A DNA stretch of 64,000 nucleotides, from the NCBI RefSeq assembly GCF_026151165.2, contig NZ_CP117849.1:372001-436000 (forward strand), given 5' to 3'. The position numbers and the translations under genes were made by a program. The notes beneath the pieces were generated by a model. It had not been told where the DNA came from and did not search any database. It saw nothing but the letters and a program-made list of their open reading frames with translations. The DNA comes from Cryobacterium sp. SO2. Its GTDB lineage: Bacteria > Actinomycetota > Actinomycetes > Actinomycetales > Microbacteriaceae. Below, in pieces: positions 58,631-64,000 of the stretch. Positions within the stretch are counted from its first letter, which is position 1. Every line of letters begins with the position of its first letter.

Positions 58631-58999
58631 ATGGTGACGGTACGCACCGGGGCACGGGAGTTCCTGCCCTCTGGCGCCCCGATCTTCCGGGGAACCGTGC
58701 TCACCTGCCCGATCGTCGGCCCGGACGACGTGGAGACCGCGCTGCTCACCGAGGTGACCTTCACCCCGGGGTCGCACACGGTCTGGCACCGGCACGAGCG
58801 CGAACAGATCCTCATCATCACGGCGGGCGCCGGAATCGTCGCGGACCGGTCGGCCGAACACCCGGTGGCCGTGGGCGACGTCGTGATCGTGCCGGCCGGC
58901 GAGGAACACTGGCACGGCGCCCCGGACGGTCACTCGCTGTCGCACATCGCGGTGCTGTTGTCGACGACCGTCACGCTGGGCGACGATGTCACCCGGTAG
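58631..58999 (+). CDS. Small cupin-domain protein
   Basis: 122 residues from ATG 58631 (GTG 58634 also possible). One cupin barrel: TEVTFTPGSHTVWHRHEREQ (motif 1 with His-x-His and Glu) and VVIVPAGEEHWHGAPDG (motif 2 with His), which would bind one metal ion. Such proteins serve as dioxygenases, isomerases or simple sensors; the cluster suggests a catabolic step on a ring-opened intermediate. It overlaps the next gene by 14 bases. Confidence 0.85.
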   Translation: MVTVRTGAREFLPSGAPIFRGTVLTCPIVGPDDVETALLTEVTFTPGSHTVWHRHEREQILIITAGAGIVADRSAEHPVAVGDVVIVPAGEEHWHGAPDGHSLSHIAVLLSTTVTLGDDVTR

Positions 59000-59987
59000 C
59001 CCGCCCACACCGGGAACGCTCGACCCCCGGCTCACCGACCCCGACGCCGCCGGCATCATGGCCGCGGTCAACCTGGCCGGGGTCGGTGCCCCGGTGCGGC
59101 ACCTGGGCACCATCGCCGAGGCCCGGTCGCTGGCCGTGGAGCCGGTCGTGGACATCCACGCCTTCGCTGTCGTCTCCCGGGACCTCGTGCTGCCGGGCTC
59201 CGCCACCCTGCGCGTGCGGCTGTACACGCCGACGGCGACGCCGGCGCACGGCACCCTCGTCTACCTGCACGGCGGGGGATGGGCCCTCGGCGGGCTCCAG
59301 ATCAACGACGGCGTCTGCCGCGAACTCTGCCGGAGCGCCGGCGTGCGGATCGTCAGCGTCGACTACAGGCTGGCCCCCGAGCATCCGTTTCCCGCGGCGC
59401 TCGAGGATGCCGCCGAGGTGCTGGACTGGGTCGCCCAGGGTGCCCCCGGCAGCGACGAGGAGTTCTCCGGCGGGATCGGGGTGGCCGGCCTCAGCGCCGG
59501 CGCCGCGCTTGCCGCGGCCCTGGCCCGCCGCTCCAGGGACGGCCTGGCACCGGCCGTCGTGCAGCAGCTGCTGATCTGCCCGGTGCTCGACGCCGACTTC
59601 AGCCGCGAGTCCTACGCCGCCAACGCCGAGGGCCTGCTCTTGACCGCCGCGGACATGCGCTGGTTCTGGGACCTGTACCTGCCCGACCACTCCGCGCGCC
59701 GGGATCCGGATGCCGCGCCGGGCGCCCTGCGCGACCTCGCCGGACTCCCACCGGCCACGCTGATCATCGCCGGCGCGGACCCGCTGCGCGACGAAGCCGT
59801 CGACTACGCCGACCGGCTCGCCCTGGCCGGCGTGGACACCGACATGCACCTGGTCGACGGGGTGATGCACGCCTTTCCGGCCTTCCCCGGAATCGAGAGC
59901 GGCCAGCACGCGCTCCGGCAGGCCGCCGCGGGGGTGGCTGAGCGCCTTGTCGCCTCTGACCTTGGCGAATCCTATGGACTACGGTAA
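58986..59987 (+). CDS. Alpha/beta hydrolase, hormone-sensitive lipase (GDXG) family
   Basis: 333 residues. HSL family signature YLHGGGWALGGLQINDGVCR with the HGGG oxyanion loop. Nucleophile elbow GVAGLSAGAALAAAL (Ser in GLSAG). The acid Asp is in GADPLRDEAVDYADRL and the His in VDGVMHAFPAFPG. All catalytic parts are present. It hydrolyses an ester or amide; in the neighbouring Rut-like pathway a hydrolase (RutD, of a different alpha/beta subfamily) acts on a ring-opened product. Start overlaps the cupin gene. Confidence 0.9.
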   Translation: MSPGSPPTPGTLDPRLTDPDAAGIMAAVNLAGVGAPVRHLGTIAEARSLAVEPVVDIHAFAVVSRDLVLPGSATLRVRLYTPTATPAHGTLVYLHGGGWALGGLQINDGVCRELCRSAGVRIVSVDYRLAPEHPFPAALEDAAEVLDWVAQGAPGSDEEFSGGIGVAGLSAGAALAAALARRSRDGLAPAVVQQLLICPVLDADFSRESYAANAEGLLLTAADMRWFWDLYLPDHSARRDPDAAPGALRDLAGLPPATLIIAGADPLRDEAVDYADRLALAGVDTDMHLVDGVMHAFPAFPGIESGQHALRQAAAGVAERLVASDLGESYGLR

Positions 59988-60002
59988 AAAGATATTTTTT
60001 AC
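59984..60002. promoter_or_regulatory. AT-rich palindrome upstream of the GntR gene
   Basis: GTAAAAA and TTTTTAC form 7-bp inverted arms around a five-base spacer, within an AT-rich patch unlike the GC-rich surroundings. It overlaps the stop of the hydrolase gene and lies 18 bases before the GntR start. Likely an autoregulatory site. Confidence 0.5.
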
Positions 60003-60020
60003 ACAATCGAAAGGTCGAAC

Positions 60021-60734
60021 ATGTCGGTCGGTATGCGGGATTCCACGATTCTCGAACAGATTCCCTCGCCGGACGTCATGCTCGGCAAGACCGTGCACGA
60101 GCGGGTGCGGGAGGCGCTCCGCACCTCCGTCATCGAGGGGATCCTGCCGCCGAGCTTCCGGCTCCGGCAGTCCGACATCGCCACCTCCCTCGGGGTAAGC
60201 GTGACCCCGGTGCGGGAGGCACTTCGCGACCTCGCGGCCGAGGGGTTGATCCGCATGGACGCCCACCGCGGCGCCATCGTGCGTTCGATCGACCTGGCCG
60301 AGTTCATCGAGATCCGCCTGCTGCTCGACGCGCTCTGGCCGGTCTGCGTGCGCCTGGCGACCGAGCGGATCTCCGATCAGGAGATCGCCATCATGGAGGC
60401 GCTCCAGGCCAAGATGGAGAAGCATCCCAAGGACTACGTCCTGCTGAACGCCGAGTTCCACGAGATCATCAGCCAGGCCGCCCGCGCCCCGCGGGTGCAG
60501 GCCATGCTCGACTCACTCCGGGTGGCCACCAACCAGGTGCTCCGCACCGCGCTCGGCACCGCGGCGCCGAACCGGCTGCACGAGGGCATCGAAGAGCACC
60601 GCGGCATCCTCGACGCCCTCAGGCGCCGGGACGCCGACGCGATGATCCTGGCCACCATGGCCCACCAGACCCCCACCTGGGACGCGGTCGAAGCCATGAT
60701 CCGTTCCGCGCAGCAGGAGAACGCCGACGTCTGA
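60021..60734 (+). CDS. GntR family regulator, FadR/FCD type
   Basis: 237 residues. Winged helix: RVREALRTSVIEGILPPSFR, QSDIATSLGVSVTPVREALR and DLAAEGLIRMDAHRGAIV. The FCD ligand domain has helices with the metal ligands Asp/His (LLNAEFHEIISQAA, HEGIEEHRGILDAL). Central in the cluster, it is the likely repressor of the flanking genes, sensing a pathway intermediate. AAAGG precedes the ATG by about ten bases. Confidence 0.92.
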   Translation: MSVGMRDSTILEQIPSPDVMLGKTVHERVREALRTSVIEGILPPSFRLRQSDIATSLGVSVTPVREALRDLAAEGLIRMDAHRGAIVRSIDLAEFIEIRLLLDALWPVCVRLATERISDQEIAIMEALQAKMEKHPKDYVLLNAEFHEIISQAARAPRVQAMLDSLRVATNQVLRTALGTAAPNRLHEGIEEHRGILDALRRRDADAMILATMAHQTPTWDAVEAMIRSAQQENADV

Positions 60735-60765
60735 CCCCGTCGGCCCCGAATAAGGAGAACGCCCC

Positions 60766-61173
60766 ATGAGTATCGCCATCAACCCCACCGCCGTGCGTCA
60801 GGTGTCCGGCTACAGCCACGCCCTGGTGAAGAGCGGCACCCCGGTGTTCGTCACCGGACAGGTCGCCTGGGACCTCGACGGATCCGTCGTCGGCAAGGGC
60901 GACATCGCCGTGCAGGTGGAGAAGACCTGGTCGAACATCCACGCCGTGCTCGCCGACCTCGGCGCCGCCATCACCGACGTGGTCAAACTCACCACCTACG
61001 CCACGGATGCCCGTTTCATGCAGGCCATCGGCGAGGCCAAGGCGCGCCAGTTCGAGCCCGGGCAGTTCCCCGCGAGCACCTTCCTGGTCGTGGCCGGGCT
61101 GGCCGATCCCGACCTCCTCGTCGAAATCGAGGTCGTCGTGATGCTCCCCGATCCGGTGAACATCAACGCATAG
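60766..61173 (+). CDS. RidA/YjgF family protein 1
   Basis: 135 residues. RidA fold: SGYSHALVKSGTPVFVTGQV, VQVEKTWSNIHAVLADLGAA, VVKLTTYATD and the final strand LVEIEVVVML. RidA and RutC hydrolyse reactive enamine/imine compounds; the catalytic Arg of classical RidA (in SRxPxA near the C-terminus) is not clearly present, so it may belong to the Rid4-7 groups with another activity. AAGGAG precedes the ATG. 32 bases after the GntR gene. Confidence 0.9.
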   Translation: MSIAINPTAVRQVSGYSHALVKSGTPVFVTGQVAWDLDGSVVGKGDIAVQVEKTWSNIHAVLADLGAAITDVVKLTTYATDARFMQAIGEAKARQFEPGQFPASTFLVVAGLADPDLLVEIEVVVMLPDPVNINA

Positions 61174-61248
61174 CCCGCCGAAACATCCCGGTCACATGGA
61201 CGTTCGCGGATGTTTACACCGGAGTCGCCGACTCACGCTTGCCAACAT

Positions 61249-61264
61249 ATATATTCGAATATAT
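61249..61264. promoter_or_regulatory. Perfect 16-bp AT-rich palindrome between the two RidA genes
   Basis: ATATATTCGAATATAT is fully self-complementary and stands out in very GC-rich DNA. It lies 30 bases upstream of the second RidA gene and could be a GntR/FCD operator for a second transcript starting here. Confidence 0.6.
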
Positions 61265-61293
61265 TCAATCCGCGTTCGGCAGTGAGGAACTTT

Positions 61294-61680
61294 GTGAGCG
61301 GCACAGCGGTCATCCCCGAGGGGCTCTACACCCACCCGTCCTTCTCGCCCGCGGTGCGGGCGAGCGGTGAGACGATCTACGTCGCCGGCCAGCTCGCGCT
61401 GTCCCCGGCCGGGGAGATCGTCGGTCCAGACGACATCGACGTGCAGCTGGAGCGCATCTGGTTCCAGATCGAAAGCATCCTTGCCGCGGCGGGCGCCAGC
61501 CTGGCCGATGTGGTCAGGGTGACCGCGTACACCACGGATGTCGCCTTCGTGCAGGCGATCGTCGCGGCCCGCCAGGCCCGGTTCGCCGGCCTCACCCCGC
61601 CCGCGAGCGCCCTGGTCGTTGTCGCCGGGCTCGCGCTGCCCGGCTCGGTCGTCGAAATCGACGCCGTCGCCGTGCTCTGA
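61294..61680 (+). CDS. RidA/YjgF family protein 2
   Basis: 128 residues from GTG 61294, with GAGGAAC six bases upstream; an ATG at 61210 would add 28 residues across the palindrome and is less likely. RidA wording: SGETIYVAGQLALSPAGEIV, WFQIESILAAAGASLADVVR and VTAYTTDVAFVQAIVAARQA, ending VVEIDAVAVL. It differs strongly from the first RidA protein, so the two probably act on different intermediates. A RutA-like gene follows after 35 bases. Confidence 0.9.
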   Translation: MSGTAVIPEGLYTHPSFSPAVRASGETIYVAGQLALSPAGEIVGPDDIDVQLERIWFQIESILAAAGASLADVVRVTAYTTDVAFVQAIVAARQARFAGLTPPASALVVVAGLALPGSVVEIDAVAVL

Positions 61681-61715
61681 CCGTCTTCTCCCCACCCCAG
61701 CGATAAGGATTTCCC

Positions 61716-62810
61716 ATGCCCAAACCCATCGAATACGGCGTCTTTCTCCCCGTCGGCAGCGGCGGTTGGATCCCCTCGGCCAACGCCCCGCTGATCGACG
61801 CGAGCTACGCGTCGAACCTGGCCGCCACCAAACTCTCCGAGTCCCTGGGCTTCGACTTCACCCTCTCCCAGGCCGTCTGGCGCGGTTACGGCGGAACGAG
61901 CAAGCACTTCGATGTGAACCTCGAGTCGATCACGACGGCCGCCGGCCTGGCCGGCGCCACCGACTCGATCGGCGTCTGGTCGACCGTGAACACCTCGCTG
62001 CTGCACCCGGCCATAGCGGCCAAGATGATCGCCACGGCCGACCAGATCAGCGGCGGCCGCACGGGACTGAACATCGTCGCCGGTGGCAACCGGGCGTCGG
62101 AGTCGCAGATGGGGCTCGGCCTCGAGCTGAACAACATCGAGAAGTACCGCCGCGCCACCGAGTGGGTCGAGATCGTACGAGCGCTCTGGACCGAGACCTC
62201 GGTGGACTACCAGGGTGAGTACTTCACCCTCACCGACTGTCAGTCAGACCCCAAGCCGCTGCAGGGCATGCCGCAGATGATCTGCGCCGCGACCTCGGAC
62301 ACCGGCCTGGCCTTCGTGGCGAAGAACCTCGACGGTGTGCTCTTCGAGGGCACCTCGCGGGAGTCGGTCATCGAAATCGGGCAGCGCTCCCGCCGGATCT
62401 CGCAGGAGAACGGCGACAAGCTCAAGACCTACTGCGTCTTCATGGTCATCCCCGGCGACACCGACGCGGATGCGCAGCGCCGGATCGACCACTTCAACGC
62501 CGGTCGCGACGTGCAGGCACTGGCCAACATGGCCGCGGAGTGGGGCGGCAAGCCCACTGATGCGACGTCCAAGAGCCACGACAACGAGGACTGGGCCAAC
62601 GCCACGGCGATCAGCACCGGAACCGTCGCCGGCTCGGTCGAATCCATCAGCGAACAGCTCGCCGACATGATCGAGCACGCCGACCTCGACGGAGCCGTGT
62701 TCATCATGCCCGACTTCGCCGACGACCTCAGCGTGCTCGGCACCGAGATCCTGCCGCTGCTGGCCAAGAACGGCTTCGCCCAGGCCGCCCCGACCGGAGC
62801 ATCCCTCTGA
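61716..62810 (+). CDS. RutA-like LLM flavin monooxygenase
   Basis: 364 residues, the length of RutA. The wording follows E. coli RutA closely: IEYGVFLPVGSGGWIPSANA, SLGFDFTLSQAVWRGYGGTS, ATADQISGGRTGLNIVAGGN, YFTLTDCQSDPKPLQGMPQM and MICAATSDTGLAFVAKN. RutA uses FMN peroxide to split the uracil ring between N3 and C4. This homologue lies in a cluster that lacks rutB, rutE, rutF and rutG within the window, so it probably opens a different ring. AAGGA precedes the ATG. A flavin reductase must come from elsewhere. Confidence 0.88.
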   Translation: MPKPIEYGVFLPVGSGGWIPSANAPLIDASYASNLAATKLSESLGFDFTLSQAVWRGYGGTSKHFDVNLESITTAAGLAGATDSIGVWSTVNTSLLHPAIAAKMIATADQISGGRTGLNIVAGGNRASESQMGLGLELNNIEKYRRATEWVEIVRALWTETSVDYQGEYFTLTDCQSDPKPLQGMPQMICAATSDTGLAFVAKNLDGVLFEGTSRESVIEIGQRSRRISQENGDKLKTYCVFMVIPGDTDADAQRRIDHFNAGRDVQALANMAAEWGGKPTDATSKSHDNEDWANATAISTGTVAGSVESISEQLADMIEHADLDGAVFIMPDFADDLSVLGTEILPLLAKNGFAQAAPTGASL

Positions 62811-62828
62811 TGCCCCGCCCCCAGAACG

Positions 62829-62870
62829 GTGGTGAATTGCGGAGTACGGGAGCACTTCGCGATTCACCAC
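62829..62870 (+). other. Hairpin between the RutA-like and amidohydrolase genes
   Basis: TGGTGAATTGCGGAGT pairs with ACTTCGCGATTCACCA over 16 bp (two G-U wobbles) plus an outer G-C pair, with an eight-base loop. No T-tract follows. It may be an attenuator or mRNA-processing site. Confidence 0.6.
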
Positions 62871-62913
62871 TCACCTCCCCGTCCGCCCCGGAACGCGCCC
62901 AGGCGGTGACCCC

Positions 62914-64000
62914 GTGGCACGCCTGATCATCCGCGGGGGCATGGTCCTCACCCTGGACGACGCGAACAGCTACTACGAGGTGGGCACCGTCGTCGTCGAC
63001 GGCGCCACCATCGTCTCCGTCACGGCCGGCATCGAGCCGATCGCCCCGCTGGCCGGCGACACCGTGATCGACGCCGCCGGCAAGATCGTGATGCCCGGGC
63101 TCATCGACCTGCACTATCACACGGCCCTCGGCAAGGGTTATAACGACCACCTCCCGCTCTGGGAGTACCTCGACGAGTGCTGGTACCCCATCATCCGGGC
63201 GCTCGACGACGAGGCCGCGTACTGGGCCGCGATGCTCAGCTACACGGAGTCGCTTAAGAACGGTGTCACCACCGTCAACGACATGTACCGCAAGCTCGAC
63301 TCCCTGGCCAAGGCCGCCGAGGAGATCGGCATCCGCGCGGTGCTGGCCAACGACGTCGCGCTCGACGAGCACAATCTCGACACGCTCGCCGACAACGCCG
63401 CCGCCCATGCGAACAACCACGGCAGGGCCGGCGGACTCATCGAGGTGCGCATCGGCATCGAGTGGCTGCCGCTGGCCTCGCCCGAGCTGCTCCGCGACGC
63501 CCGGAGCCTGGCGAACGACCTGGACATCGGCATCCACGTGCACCTCAACGAGTCGCAGACCGAGGTGGACAACAGCATCGCGCGCTTCGGCATGCGCCCC
63601 ACCGAGCTGGCCTACGAGACCGGGCTGCTCGGACCGGACACCATCGCCGCGCACTGCGTCTGGCTCAACGACCGCGAGATCGCCCTGATGAAGGAGACCG
63701 GCACCCACATCTCGCACAACCCCAGCTCGAACGCGAAGCTCGGCAACGGCGTGGCCCGGGTGCCGGAGATGCTCGCGGCCGGCCTCAACATCGGCCTCGG
63801 GCACGACGCGGCGGAGTGCAATAACAGCGCCGACATGTTCGAGGTGATGAAGTTCGCGTCGCTGATGCACCGGGCCGTGCGGGCGGATTCCAGCCTGATG
63901 CCCGCCCAGCAGGTGGTGCGGATGGCGACCAGGAACGGCGCCGCCGCCCTCGGCCACAACACCGGTCAGCTCACGGTCGGCTACACGGCTGACATCATCC
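62914..64000 (+). CDS. TRZ/ATZ-type amidohydrolase (deaminase), C-terminus cut by window edge
   Basis: GTG 62914 opens a frame that stays open to the window end (362 codons). The amidohydrolase superfamily pattern is clear: N-terminal IIRGGMVLTLDD, metal motif GLIDLHYHTALGKG (HxH), the third His in GIHVHLNESQTEVD, the fourth in IAAHCVWLND, SHNPSSNAKLGNGVARVPEM (TRZ/ATZ signature), and the metal/catalytic Asp in LGHDAAECNNSADMFEVMKF. Relatives are cytosine, guanine and SAH deaminases and triazine hydrolases. In this cluster it probably removes an amino group from the imported heterocycle before ring opening. Confidence 0.9.
   Translation, partial: MARLIIRGGMVLTLDDANSYYEVGTVVVDGATIVSVTAGIEPIAPLAGDTVIDAAGKIVMPGLIDLHYHTALGKGYNDHLPLWEYLDECWYPIIRALDDEAAYWAAMLSYTESLKNGVTTVNDMYRKLDSLAKAAEEIGIRAVLANDVALDEHNLDTLADNAAAHANNHGRAGGLIEVRIGIEWLPLASPELLRDARSLANDLDIGIHVHLNESQTEVDNSIARFGMRPTELAYETGLLGPDTIAAHCVWLNDREIALMKETGTHISHNPSSNAKLGNGVARVPEMLAAGLNIGLGHDAAECNNSADMFEVMKFASLMHRAVRADSSLMPAQQVVRMATRNGAAALGHNTGQLTVGYTADII

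Overview
The window reads as chromosomal DNA of a high-GC Gram-positive actinobacterium, most likely a member of Microbacteriaceae (a Cryobacterium-like genus is a guess). The grounds are the GC-rich third codon positions, frequent GTG starts, a class Ib nrdHIEF operon with NrdR boxes, a DtxR/IdeR-type iron box, sugar ABC operons that lack their own ATPase, 10-methyl-fatty-acid-type genes and many DUF families of that phylum. No rRNA, tRNA, CRISPR array, prophage or insertion sequence was seen. Both edges cut a gene.

Layout. 1-1279: DUF305 and DUF3105 secreted or membrane proteins (minus strand). 1397-4106: a cysteine-rich leaderless leader peptide, then cystathionine beta-synthase and cystathionine gamma-synthase/lyase (transsulfuration). 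4132-6183: a secreted coiled-coil protein and a metal-dependent cyclase-family hydrolase. 6284-12840: a beta-galactoside module (GH42 enzyme, lipoprotein, two permeases, LacI). 13045-19260: an L-arabinose-type module (LacI, AraD epimerase, ChvE-MmsA-MmsB importer). 19350-20831: an AbiEi-like gene between two arrays of about 19-nt repeats. 20860-26818: a YtfQ-YtfR-YtfT-YjfF furanose importer with its own LacI regulator. 26819-31270: the nrdHIEF ribonucleotide reductase operon with NrdR and DnaA boxes.

31313-34372: a FAD oxidoreductase plus cyclopropane-synthase-like methyltransferase pair (probable 10-methyl fatty acid synthesis) and a small HTH protein. 34475-40842 (minus): a catabolic import operon with SsuABC-type transporter, NtaA/SnaA/DszA-type flavin monooxygenase, MFS permease and SDR, next to a GntR/UTRA regulator and acetolactate decarboxylase. 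42717-47078: a secreted lysozyme-like protein, a Ser/Thr kinase-GAF fusion, a universal stress protein, a small membrane protein and a TetR regulator. 47097-51107: a siderophore-iron importer around one iron box. 51135-55341: a small membrane protein, a second NtaA-type monooxygenase, TetR, Ohr with a divergent MarR, and a GNAT protein.

55437-64000 (continuing off the right edge) is the most interesting region. It is a plus-strand cluster encoding a THI5/NMT1-like importer, a cupin, an HSL-type hydrolase, a GntR/FCD regulator, two RidA proteins, a RutA-like pyrimidine-ring monooxygenase and a TRZ/ATZ-type amidohydrolase. Together they look like an uptake and ring-opening pathway for an amino-substituted N-heterocycle, related to but distinct from the Rut uracil pathway. 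All function calls come from reading motifs by eye; no database search was run.
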